The notes under the pieces: model-generated
Databases searched by the model: none
Told to the model about the DNA's origin: nothing
The model's input: the letters and a program-made list of their open reading frames with translations, nothing else
Shown here: piece by piece, positions 1-5,593 of the stretch
Position numbering within the stretch: the first letter of the stretch is position 1
Layout of the letters: every line of letters begins with the position of its first letter
NCBI GenBank assembly: GCA_003167015.1
Contig: PMUF01000535.1
Span: 3,252-8,844 of the forward strand
Source: Chitinophagaceae bacterium
GTDB taxonomy: Bacteria > Bacteroidota > Bacteroidia > Chitinophagales > Chitinophagaceae
Direction of reading: 5' to 3'
DNA: 5,593 nt
Translations under genes and position numbers: made by a program

Positions 1-336
1 GACCGGATCTACGACGTCATGGAAGAGCTCAAACGCTTCCCCGACACCGTCCACACCAGCACAAAAGTGCTCTTCTTCAACCTCGGAGATCAGGAATCGA
101 AAGCCGCTTTCGGCCTCCTCCAACAACTTCGTGACCGCGGCATCGCAGCCGAACTCTACCATGAACAGGCTAAATTCGATAAGCAATTCAAATACGCAGA
201 GAAGAAAGCTATCCGCTATGCCGTCATCATCGGCGCCGAAGAGCTCGCCGCCGGCCAATGCAATCTCCGAGACCTGCAGGATCGATCCCAAACGACAGTT
301 TCTTTTGCCGAATTGTTGAAAAAGACGGACTTTTAG
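1..336 (+). CDS. hisS: Histidyl-tRNA synthetase, C-terminal part (5' end outside window)
   Basis: This is the last 111 codons of a class II aminoacyl-tRNA synthetase that charges tRNA-His with histidine in the cytoplasm. The frame is open from base 1 and begins DRIYDVMEEL, which matches the end of the catalytic core (motif 3 neighbourhood, G-x-D-R-I/L). The ATG at 19 is therefore an internal Met, not the start. The rest is the anticodon-binding (HGTP) domain: a first beta strand KVLFFNLG, a helix with LLQQLRDRGIAAELY, then KQFKYAEKKAIRYAVIIGAEEL, the usual 'K..KYA.KK.I.Y.VIIG..E' signature of HisRS, and a closing segment with NLRDLQDRSQTTVSFAEL. The TAG stop is at 334-336. The family is usually about 450 aa, so roughly three quarters lies upstream. 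Nothing looks broken. Identification is from recognition of these family motifs. Confidence 0.95.
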   Translation, partial: DRIYDVMEELKRFPDTVHTSTKVLFFNLGDQESKAAFGLLQQLRDRGIAAELYHEQAKFDKQFKYAEKKAIRYAVIIGAEELAAGQCNLRDLQDRSQTTVSFAELLKKTDF

Positions 337-350
337 GATAACGCTATCCT
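335..350 (+). repeat. Short hairpin at the hisS stop codon
   Basis: AGGATA (335-340) and TATCCT (345-350) form a perfect 6-bp stem with a 4-base ACGC loop. It includes the last two bases of the hisS stop codon and ends two bases before the next start codon at 353. Only two T follow it, so it is a poor intrinsic terminator. It could tune read-through or translation of the next gene, or be chance. Confidence 0.4.
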
Positions 351-352
351 TT

Positions 353-1945
353 ATGAAAAAAATGTTCTTTTACCTGGGCGTTGCCCTGATCGCCAGTTGT
401 CTTGCCCAGGCGCAATCCGATGCTATTTTTCAGCATCTTCCTTCTAATGCGAATACCGTTGTCCGGGTCAACCTGCCGGTCATGGCTTCAAAGGTGGATC
501 TTCCGAGCCTTCTCAGCCACTTGCCCATCAAGTCAGATATAGGCCAGCTGCTAAAAGACCCCGCATTGGCAGGCATTGACCTGCACCAGGATGCTTATAT
601 CACCATGTCCGGAACTGCCGCCGATAGTGCAACCTACACCTGTATCATCTTTCATCTGGTCGATTCCGGTCGATTGACCTCTTTCATTAAGACCCATTAC
701 TCTAATGTCGACTTTTCCCCGACGAAAAATCACACCCGCGCAATAGGGCAGTATTCAGAAACGGTAGATCCATCGGCTCCCGACAGCGTTGCCCGGGAAG
801 AATCCAGCATCGGGTTCGCCTGGAATGACCGGCTGGCCGTAATCACCTTACTGAAGGTCACTATCAAAAATCCCAACCTCGACGATCCGCAAGAGTGGTA
901 CGTCGGCAAGGCGGTCGGCCAAAGCCTGGCCACCCTGCAAGGTTATCCCCGCTCCTCTTTTACGACCAACCAGACTTTCATTACCGGGTTTTCCGACGAC
1001 GCAGATCTGACCATGTGGAGCACCGGTAGCAACAATTTTATGGCGATGTCAAAAATGATGACCCACCTGCCCGGCAACTATGGCAAGGCCGCCTTTGCAC
1101 CGCAACATCATTCGATTTCCATTACTCATCTCCGGTTTGAAAATGGCAGATTATTGCTGACCTCAGCAGCTATCCTGCCTCCCGACACCGCAGCAGTCAT
1201 GCAGAAACTGGTCAGTCGCCCTTTCAGCGAAAACCTCGCGGCAAAACTACCCCAGGGCAGCTTGCTGGGAATGGCATCAATGCACCTCGATCCTTCCGTC
1301 TTCATCCCCTTCGTCAAACTATATCAGCCTCAGCTGGATTCGATGCTGCACAACAAAACGCCCGACGTGTCACGGTTGATAAATGCTTTCAAAGGCGACT
1401 TTCTGGTGGCAGCGATCGCCCCGCAGGGAGATACGGGCGCAAATGCAAAGCCAAATATATATTTTATAACCACCATTAACGATCGGTCCGCATTCCTCAA
1501 CGTCGCCCATCAGATCCACCTCATCAGGGATTCTGCGGCCGGCGCCATGCCCGATACAGGCCGGTCGATGCTGGGCAAGCTAAAGACCTCATATGCTATC
1601 CATGACAGCATTTGTGTCTTCAGCCGCAGCCGCGATCTGGCGGACGGCTACTTTACCACGACACCACACACACCCGGCTTGCTGTCTGACGATTTTCGCA
1701 ATAACTATTTTACCCTTGTAATTGACATCAAGGCCGTGCTGGCTTTTCTGCAAAATAGCCCGAAAGGAAATAACCAGCAGCCAGCCAAAGCACAGCAAAT
1801 GAAGGCCATCCTCGGCCAGTTCGACAGATTCACCGTAACACTGGGCCTCCGCCATGGAAATGAAATGACCTCTTCCTTCGAGATCAGACTGACTGACCCA
1901 TCGGCCAACAGCCTGAAACTGTTAAGCGGGTTTTTTATGCACTAA
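353..1945 (+). CDS. Exported protein of unknown function, DUF4836-like
   Basis: This is a 530-aa protein without a recognised catalytic motif. The N-terminus MKKMFFYLGVALIASCLAQAQ is a signal peptide. IASC at residues 13-16 fits a lipobox, which would give a lipoprotein with Cys16 as first residue; cleavage by signal peptidase I after AQA (residue 20) is the alternative. The mature start, with 'LPSNANTVVRVNLPVMASKVDL' split across residues 29-50 and followed by 'LLKDPALAGIDLHQDAYI', resembles Bacteroidota DUF4836 proteins, which open with 'IPKdA..VV.vn...l..K' and then 'l.dP..tGiDl....Y'. That assignment is from memory of the family pattern and is not certain. No membrane segment is visible beyond the signal. 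The start at 353 is preferred over Met4 (362) because it leaves a positively charged n-region. It has no Shine-Dalgarno, as is usual here. Being 16 bases behind hisS with no visible promoter, it may be read through from hisS. Confidence 0.8.
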   Translation: MKKMFFYLGVALIASCLAQAQSDAIFQHLPSNANTVVRVNLPVMASKVDLPSLLSHLPIKSDIGQLLKDPALAGIDLHQDAYITMSGTAADSATYTCIIFHLVDSGRLTSFIKTHYSNVDFSPTKNHTRAIGQYSETVDPSAPDSVAREESSIGFAWNDRLAVITLLKVTIKNPNLDDPQEWYVGKAVGQSLATLQGYPRSSFTTNQTFITGFSDDADLTMWSTGSNNFMAMSKMMTHLPGNYGKAAFAPQHHSISITHLRFENGRLLLTSAAILPPDTAAVMQKLVSRPFSENLAAKLPQGSLLGMASMHLDPSVFIPFVKLYQPQLDSMLHNKTPDVSRLINAFKGDFLVAAIAPQGDTGANAKPNIYFITTINDRSAFLNVAHQIHLIRDSAAGAMPDTGRSMLGKLKTSYAIHDSICVFSRSRDLADGYFTTTPHTPGLLSDDFRNNYFTLVIDIKAVLAFLQNSPKGNNQQPAKAQQMKAILGQFDRFTVTLGLRHGNEMTSSFEIRLTDPSANSLKLLSGFFMH

Positions 1946-1951
1946 AACCCG
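1927..1951 (+). repeat. Inverted repeat spanning the stop codon of the 353-1945 gene
   Basis: CGGGTTTT (1927-1934) pairs perfectly with AAAACCCG (1944-1951) over a 9-base loop. The TAA stop (1943-1945) lies at the edge of the right arm. No T-run follows, so it is not a canonical intrinsic terminator, although it is the only strong structure near the 3' end of this gene. It may protect the 3' end of the mRNA or act as a weak terminator. Confidence 0.45.
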
Positions 1952-1992
1952 AATCCCAACTGTAATAAATCATCGGTCGAAAAAAATATTTC

Positions 1993-2007
1993 CTACTAAT
2001 TTGGTAG
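1993..2007. promoter_or_regulatory. Dyad operator candidate overlapping the promoter
   Basis: CTACTAATTTGGTAG is a 15-base near-perfect palindrome centred on T2000. Six of seven base pairs match; only T1997/G2003 does not. The outer arms CTAC and GTAG are exact. It covers the TTTG -33 element of the promoter directly downstream, so a bound dimer would be placed to block or alter RNA polymerase binding. The regulator is not in the window. An Rrf2- or MarR-sized winged-helix dimer would fit the dyad length, but this is inference. Confidence 0.55.
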
Positions 2008-2031
2008 ACTAATAAAATTTTAACATCTTTG
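2000..2031 (+). promoter_or_regulatory. Bacteroidota-type promoter for the leader and susC-like gene
   Basis: TTTG at 2000-2003 serves as the -33 element and CATCTTTG at 2024-2031 as the -7 element. The latter is one base off the TAnnTTTG consensus of the primary sigma factor in this phylum. The 20-base spacing between them lies in the usual range. These are the only two TTTG tetramers between 1946 and 2371, which makes the pair stand out. The predicted start of transcription is near A2038, leaving about 25 untranslated bases before the leader ORF and about 334 before the susC-like start. Confidence 0.6.
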
Positions 2032-2062
2032 TCCCGCATTACTGTCTTATAAACTATTATTT

Positions 2063-2170
2063 ATGCAACCGACAACTGCAAACGAGTATCTCTTCTCCGG
2101 ACACATCTCCCGCAAAGTCCAGTACAGCGGGATGCTGCTGAAGATTTCCTGTTGTTGTCGTTTCTGCTGA
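2063..2170 (+). CDS. Cysteine-rich leader peptide (35 aa)
   Basis: ATG at 2063 to TGA at 2168-2170 encodes 35 aa, starting MQPTTANEYL and ending SCCCRFC. Four of the last six residues are Cys: UGU UGU UGU at 2150-2158, and UGC as the final sense codon at 2165-2167. A Cys run placed at the end of a short ORF, about 25 bases behind a predicted promoter and about 200 bases ahead of a transporter gene, is the layout of an amino-acid-sensing leader peptide. Ribosomes would stall there when charged Cys-tRNA is short. Polycysteine leader ORFs ahead of sulfur genes are known in mycobacteria. No signal peptide or domain is seen, and the peptide itself probably has no function. An internal ATG at 2132 would give a 12-residue version with the same Cys tail. 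There is no Shine-Dalgarno; the upstream bases are AT-rich, as at the other starts here. The alternative is a chance ORF. Confidence 0.6.
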   Translation: MQPTTANEYLFSGHISRKVQYSGMLLKISCCCRFC

Positions 2171-2202
2171 TCCGCCCTATCTCCCATGCGGCTGCCAGCG
2201 GC

Positions 2203-2224
2203 AAAAAAAGCCGTCCACGACGGC
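2203..2224 (-). terminator. Hairpin GCCGTC/GACGGC with flanking A7, terminator-like on the minus strand
   Basis: GCCGTC (2210-2215) and GACGGC (2219-2224) form a perfect 6-bp, GC-rich stem with a 3-base loop. Seven A (2203-2209) abut its left side. Read on the minus strand this is a hairpin followed directly by seven T, the form of an intrinsic terminator. No minus-strand gene lies to its right, so it would stop antisense transcription, or serve the plus-strand leader RNA simply as a hairpin. Confidence 0.45.
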
Positions 2225-2244
2225 CAGTTCCCAAGTAATAATTA

Positions 2245-2258
2245 ATCATCACATGAAT
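2245..2258 (+). repeat. Direct repeat copy 1 of the susC-like start context
   Basis: ATCATCACATGAAT here is identical to 2364-2377, the sequence that carries the susC-like start codon. The match is 14 of 14 bases and stops on both sides. The two copies are 119 bases apart, start to start. Confidence 0.85.
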
Positions 2259-2261
2259 TAA
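2253..2261 (+). other. Two-codon ORF (ATG AAT TAA) in a copied start context
   Basis: Within the first repeat copy the ATG at 2253 is followed by one Asn codon and a TAA stop. Its upstream context is the same ten bases (ATCATCACAT...) that precede the real start at 2372. If a ribosome starts there it would end at once, 110 bases before the true start codon. Such a site could trap or hold ribosomes, but no direct evidence of use is available from sequence. Confidence 0.4.
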
Positions 2262-2265
2262 ACGG

Positions 2266-2294
2266 AAAAAACCCGGTAAACGAATTTACCGGGT
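2266..2294 (-). terminator. Perfect 10-bp hairpin with A-run, terminator-like on the minus strand
   Basis: ACCCGGTAAA (2271-2280) pairs with TTTACCGGGT (2285-2294) without mismatch over the loop CGAA (2281-2284). Five A precede it (2266-2270). On the minus strand the loop reads TTCG, a very stable tetraloop sequence, and the stem is followed by a T-run, so it has a full intrinsic terminator form there. On the plus strand it is the strongest hairpin in the leader but is followed by CAACC, not by T. It lies 78 bases ahead of the susC-like start. Confidence 0.5.
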
Positions 2295-2363
2295 CAACCG
2301 ATGGCGCCGGCCTGTAACGCCAATCACTAACCGGCAACCATCTGAATCCAGTAACGATAAAAT

Positions 2364-2377
2364 ATCATCACATGAAT
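2364..2377 (+). repeat. Direct repeat copy 2, carrying the susC-like start codon
   Basis: Second copy of ATCATCACATGAAT (first at 2245-2258). The ATG at 2372-2374 is the start of the 1047-aa transporter. Confidence 0.85.
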
Positions 2378-5300
2378 CGTCAGCAAAGGTATGCAAAATT
2401 ACCCTGGCCGGGTTTTCTATCGCCACTACTAATCAGCTTAGTGATCGCCCTCGCACTGCAGGGCCTCTCCCCCACCCGCGTGTATGCGCAGAATAAGAAT
2501 GTCGAACTCGTCGGCCGCGTCACCGACGAAAAGACGGGAGATCCCTTGCCGGGCGCCGTCATCCACATCAAAGGCACTACCCACGAAGTGCTGTCGGACA
2601 ACAACGGCGAATTCAAATTCATTACCGGACAACGGGTACCGGTGACCTATATCGTCACCTACGTGGGCTATAAGGCAAAAGAAATACAGGTCGATAACTA
2701 TGACCATGCAGAACTGAAATTACAAGGCGTCAACGCACAATTGAATGATGTCGTCGTCGTAGGCTATGGCACCCAGCGCCGCAGCGACGTGACAGGCGCG
2801 GTAGCCGCAGTCAACAAAACAGCCCTCGGCCAGCCCGAGGTCAGCTTCGACAACCTCCTGCAGGGCTCGGTGTCGGGCGTTGCCGTCACCCAGGCCAGCA
2901 GCCAGCCAGGCAGCACAGCCAGCATCCGTATCCGCGGCGGCAACTCGATCTCCTTCAGCAACGACCCGCTGTATGTCATCGACGGCTTCATCGTCTATAA
3001 TAATAACAACTTCACTAACTCAGGCGCCACCACGGGTGCCAGCGTCAACGCCCTGACCACGATTAACCCCAGCGATATCGAATCGATCGAGATCCTTAAA
3101 GACGCGTCCGCTACAGCCATCTACGGTTCCCATGGCGCCAACGGTGTCGTCATCATCACCACCCGGAGGGGTAAGAAAGGCACGGATGAAGTTAATTATT
3201 CCGGATACTATGGCTCTCAATCGGTGACCAAAAAACTTCCGCTGCTCGACGCCTCCCAATGGGGCGCGCTGGTCAACGACATCAATCTCAGCGACGGCGT
3301 GGCAAATACCTACAGCGACTCGGCCCTCAACGCCCTGGGCAAAGGCTCGGACTGGCAAAGCGCCGGCATTCGAAAGGCCCCCGTACAAAACCACGAACTG
3401 TCGATCTCCGGCGGCGACGACCGCAGCAAATACCTGGTCGCCGGCAACTATTTCGATCAAAACGGCATCCTCTACAACACAGGCTTCCAACGTTATTCCG
3501 GTCGGGTGAATTACGAACGGAATCTCAACGACGCCTTCCGCATCAACCTCAACGTCTTCGATAGCCACTCGCAACAAACCCAGCTCACCGGCACGGGCTA
3601 CGGCGCCGTGGCCATCGGCAACGCCTGGTCTACCCTGCTACAGACGGTACCTGTCGTGCCGATCAAAAATGCCAACGGCAGTTTTAATATCGATAACCCT
3701 TACCTGACCACTCCTACGAACCCCTTACAGGATATCATCCAGACCACCAACCAAAGCAACCTCAACCGACTCCTCGGTAACTTCTCGGCAGAATACAAAC
3801 TGATCCGCGACCTTACCCTCAAAGTCAGCGCAGGCGTCGACCAGATCGGCACCAAACAGAACCTGTACGAACCATCCACTACCGCCAACGGCTATGCAGT
3901 GAATGGCTTTGGCAGCGTCGGTACCGTCACCGCCACGACCTGGCTCAACGAGAACACCCTCACCTGGACACCGACATTCAATAACGCTCACTTTGTCAAC
4001 GTACTGGCCGGCTACACTACCCAGGTCGAGAATGATCAGGAGGCAGTGGCCACAGCGGAAAACTTTCCCAATAACCTGACCAGCTATAACGACCTGAGCT
4101 CCGGCGCCACGGCCTTGCTGCCTTCCAGCAGCGCTCACCACAGCGTCATCAACTCCTACCTGGGCCGCATCACCTACTCGTACCTGCATAAATATAACGT
4201 CACCGCCTCCGTGCGGGCCGACGGATCGTCGGTACTGGGAGCCAATCACAAATGGGGTTATTTCCCAAGCCTCGGTCTCTCATGGAATGCCAGCCCGGAA
4301 GGCTTCTTCCACAACCTGACCACCGCTGTCAGCAACCTCAAACTACGGGCTTCGATCGGTCAGACAGGCAACTCAGGCGTACCACCCTACAGTTCGCTCG
4401 CGTCCCTGTCGGCAACCAATTATTACTTCGGTAGCACCTCGACTCTGGTCACCGGCCTCGCTCCCACCCAGCTCGCCAACCCGAACCTCAAATGGGAGAC
4501 GACCACCCAATACGACGCCGGCTTCGACCTGGGATTCCTCAGCAACCGCGTTAACCTTGTTTTCGATGCTTATTATAAGAAGACGACTGACCTGCTCTTG
4601 AACGTACCTCTGCCCGAATATTCCGGCTACACCACCGCCCTCGAAAATGTAGGCAGCGTCCAGAACAAAGGCATCGAGTGGGCCCTCAACACGGACAATA
4701 TCCGCGGCCATTACTTCACCTGGAAGTCAAGCCTCACCTGGGGCGCCAACCGCAACAAGATTCTCAGCCTGGGCCCCGGCGTCAGCTACTATTATCCCGT
4801 GGCGCCTACCGGCCAGCAATCACCGGTCATCGTACAGGTGGGCCTGCCCGTTGGTACCTTCTGGGGCTATTCCACGGATGGCCTGCTGACAGCCGCCGAC
4901 CTCGCGAAGGGCGTCCCCCTCCTCACCGGCGTGCCACAGCAAGTGGGCGACCAGCGATATGTCGCCCTCGACGGCCATACCAGCGTCACCACAGCGGACA
5001 AACACAACCTGGGCAGCTCTCAGCCGACGTTCACCTTCGGGTTCACCAATACGTTCACTTACCGGGACTTCGACCTGTCTTTCCTCATCCAGGGCTCGTA
5101 CGGCAACAAACTGTTCAATCAATTGCAGCAACAATTAGAAAAGCCTACCCTTGCCCTTAACGCCTCTGCCACCCTGCTCAACCGCTGGAGCACTACCAAC
5201 CCCGACGGTACCCTGCCCCGCGCAACCAACTCTCCCGTACCGCAGATCATCGACCGGTATGTGGAGAACGCCTCGGGCGCCCGGCTCAAGAACCTGTCGT

Positions 5301-5515
5301 TGGGCTACACTTTTTCTCAACGTACCGTTGCAGGCATCCATGCCAAACAATTGCGGGTCTACGTGGCAGCACAGAACTGGGTCACGATCACCCATTACCA
5401 TGGCTACGATCCCGAAGCGAATTACTTCGACACGGATAACACCAAAACAGGCATCGATTACGGCATCTACCCGGCCTTCCGGACTTTCCTGGGCGGCTTA
5501 AACATCACCTTTTAA
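2372..5515 (+). CDS. SusC/RagA-family TonB-dependent outer-membrane transporter
   Basis: This 1047-aa protein is a 22-strand-type outer-membrane channel that imports substrate with energy from TonB-ExbBD, together with a surface SusD lipoprotein. Residues 1-39 are a signal peptide with likely cleavage after VYA. Residues 46 to about 125 form the carboxypeptidase-regulatory-like beta sandwich typical of SusC (VGRVTDEKTGDPLPGAVIHI; later TYIVTYVGYKAKEI). The TonB box/plug entry DVVVVGYGTQRRSDVTGAV is at 126-144. The plug runs to about 270 and contains IRIRGGNSI, DPLYVIDGF and IESIEILKDASATAIYGSHGANGVVIITT. The beta barrel follows and ends in a terminal Phe, as is usual for barrel assembly. Length is normal and no frameshift is seen. 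There is no STN domain, so it is not the type that signals to an anti-sigma factor. The start at 2372 is supported by the signal peptide. It precedes its SusD partner by 11 bases. The substrate is unknown; the upstream Cys leader hints at a sulfur compound. Confidence 0.95.
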   Translation: MNRQQRYAKLPWPGFLSPLLISLVIALALQGLSPTRVYAQNKNVELVGRVTDEKTGDPLPGAVIHIKGTTHEVLSDNNGEFKFITGQRVPVTYIVTYVGYKAKEIQVDNYDHAELKLQGVNAQLNDVVVVGYGTQRRSDVTGAVAAVNKTALGQPEVSFDNLLQGSVSGVAVTQASSQPGSTASIRIRGGNSISFSNDPLYVIDGFIVYNNNNFTNSGATTGASVNALTTINPSDIESIEILKDASATAIYGSHGANGVVIITTRRGKKGTDEVNYSGYYGSQSVTKKLPLLDASQWGALVNDINLSDGVANTYSDSALNALGKGSDWQSAGIRKAPVQNHELSISGGDDRSKYLVAGNYFDQNGILYNTGFQRYSGRVNYERNLNDAFRINLNVFDSHSQQTQLTGTGYGAVAIGNAWSTLLQTVPVVPIKNANGSFNIDNPYLTTPTNPLQDIIQTTNQSNLNRLLGNFSAEYKLIRDLTLKVSAGVDQIGTKQNLYEPSTTANGYAVNGFGSVGTVTATTWLNENTLTWTPTFNNAHFVNVLAGYTTQVENDQEAVATAENFPNNLTSYNDLSSGATALLPSSSAHHSVINSYLGRITYSYLHKYNVTASVRADGSSVLGANHKWGYFPSLGLSWNASPEGFFHNLTTAVSNLKLRASIGQTGNSGVPPYSSLASLSATNYYFGSTSTLVTGLAPTQLANPNLKWETTTQYDAGFDLGFLSNRVNLVFDAYYKKTTDLLLNVPLPEYSGYTTALENVGSVQNKGIEWALNTDNIRGHYFTWKSSLTWGANRNKILSLGPGVSYYYPVAPTGQQSPVIVQVGLPVGTFWGYSTDGLLTAADLAKGVPLLTGVPQQVGDQRYVALDGHTSVTTADKHNLGSSQPTFTFGFTNTFTYRDFDLSFLIQGSYGNKLFNQLQQQLEKPTLALNASATLLNRWSTTNPDGTLPRATNSPVPQIIDRYVENASGARLKNLSLGYTFSQRTVAGIHAKQLRVYVAAQNWVTITHYHGYDPEANYFDTDNTKTGIDYGIYPAFRTFLGGLNITF

Positions 5516-5526
5516 TTCATTTGATC

Positions 5527-5593
5527 ATGAAGACACGATATTTTCTACCAGCACTCCTCTTCCTGGGTTGCAACAAACTCCAGGAAAACCCCG
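5527..5593 (+). CDS. SusD-like surface lipoprotein, N-terminal start only (3' end outside window)
   Basis: ATG at 5527 opens a frame that runs to the window edge and gives 22 residues: MKTRYFLPALLFLG followed by CNKLQENP. The charged n-region, hydrophobic core and LGC give a lipoprotein signal peptide with Cys15 as the lipidated residue. 'C.KLQE.P' after the Cys resembles the usual start of mature SusD proteins (C.k.l...P). The position, 11 bases behind a complete SusC gene on the same strand, is the invariant place of SusD, which captures the substrate as the lid of the SusC channel. The body of the protein is not in the window, so the assignment rests on position and signal peptide. Confidence 0.82.
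   Translation, partial: MKTRYFLPALLFLGCNKLQENP

Larger units (their letters stand above)
2038..2371 (+). promoter_or_regulatory. Long structured 5' leader of the susC-like mRNA
   Basis: From the predicted transcription start to the susC-like ATG there are about 334 bases with no conventional gene. In order it contains the Cys-rich leader ORF (2063-2170), a possible weak structure around its stop (GCTG 2166-2169 with CAGC 2196-2199, CCGC 2172-2175 with GCGG 2188-2191), two strong hairpins (2210-2224 and 2271-2294), a two-codon ORF (2253-2261), and a further GC-rich stretch where GCCGG (2306-2310) can pair with CCGGC (2331-2335). The leader is too long and ordered for a plain untranslated region, and a role in attenuation or translational control is inferred. 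No T-run follows any of the hairpins on this strand, so a classic terminator-based attenuator is not visible. Confidence 0.5.

Noticed and set aside
2186..2245. Second short plus-strand ORF of 19 codons, 15 bases after the leader stop
   Set aside because: It is in frame with the leader ORF and with the transporter start, but has no distinctive composition beyond a Lys pair. A TGA read-through product or second leader cannot be supported from sequence alone.
2061..2252. Minus-strand frame of 63 codons across the leader region
   Set aside because: No family resemblance, and it starts near no promoter-like sequence. The plus-strand promoter, dyad and Cys leader explain the region better. One of the terminator-like hairpins would also cut its transcript.
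2259..2363. Small transposable element flanked by a 14-base target duplication
   Set aside because: The segment is bounded by the direct repeat, but its ends show no terminal inverted repeats and no known element is recognised.
3020..3577. Open minus-strand frame of 185 codons inside the susC-like gene
   Set aside because: It lies entirely antisense to a well-supported transporter whose motifs run through this stretch. The translation is a low-complexity Val/Ala/Gly/Asp composition typical of the reverse of a GC-rich gene.
3725..4249. Open minus-strand frame of 174 codons inside the susC-like gene
   Set aside because: Antisense to the beta-barrel coding region, with the same Val/Gly/Ala-rich composition and no recognisable motif.
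4678..5160. Plus-strand open frame of 160 codons in another frame of the susC-like gene
   Set aside because: The product is rich in Arg, Pro, His and Gln as expected of an off-frame reading, and it overlaps the barrel coding frame completely.
1..5593. CRISPR array, tRNA or rRNA genes, phage or transposase genes
   Set aside because: No regularly spaced repeats, no tRNA-like cloverleaf and no mobile-element protein motifs were seen on either strand.

Overview
The window looks like chromosomal DNA from a Bacteroidota member, probably a Chitinophagaceae-type genome of moderate GC. Three things point there: a SusC/SusD-type outer-membrane uptake pair, starts preceded by AT-rich sequence rather than a Shine-Dalgarno, and a promoter that fits the Bacteroidota TTTG / TAnnTTTG pattern. 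The species is inferred from style only.

Layout, all genes on the + strand. (1) 1-336 is the 3' end of histidyl-tRNA synthetase (hisS), cut by the window edge. (2) 353-1945 is a 530-aa exported protein of unknown function that resembles the Bacteroidota DUF4836 type; it follows hisS by 16 bases. (3) 1946-2371 is a 426-base non-coding and regulatory region. It holds a dyad operator overlapping a promoter, a 35-codon leader ORF ending in Cys-Cys-Cys-Arg-Phe-Cys, a string of hairpins, and a copied start-codon context that makes a two-codon ORF. (4) 2372-5515 is a full-length SusC/RagA-family TonB-dependent transporter of 1047 aa. (5) 5527 to the window end is the lipoprotein signal peptide of its SusD-like partner.

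The transporter pair should work as a 'pedal-bin' importer: SusD captures substrate at the cell surface and SusC moves it across the outer membrane using TonB energy. The substrate cannot be read from these proteins. The most interesting part is the region upstream. A cysteine-rich leader peptide directly behind a promoter with an overlapping dyad is what one would expect if the transporter is controlled by cysteine or sulfur supply, both at initiation and by ribosome stalling in the leader. That would make this a sulfur-compound uptake locus rather than a standard glycan locus. The leader ORF and dyad are seen directly; the sulfur link is inference.
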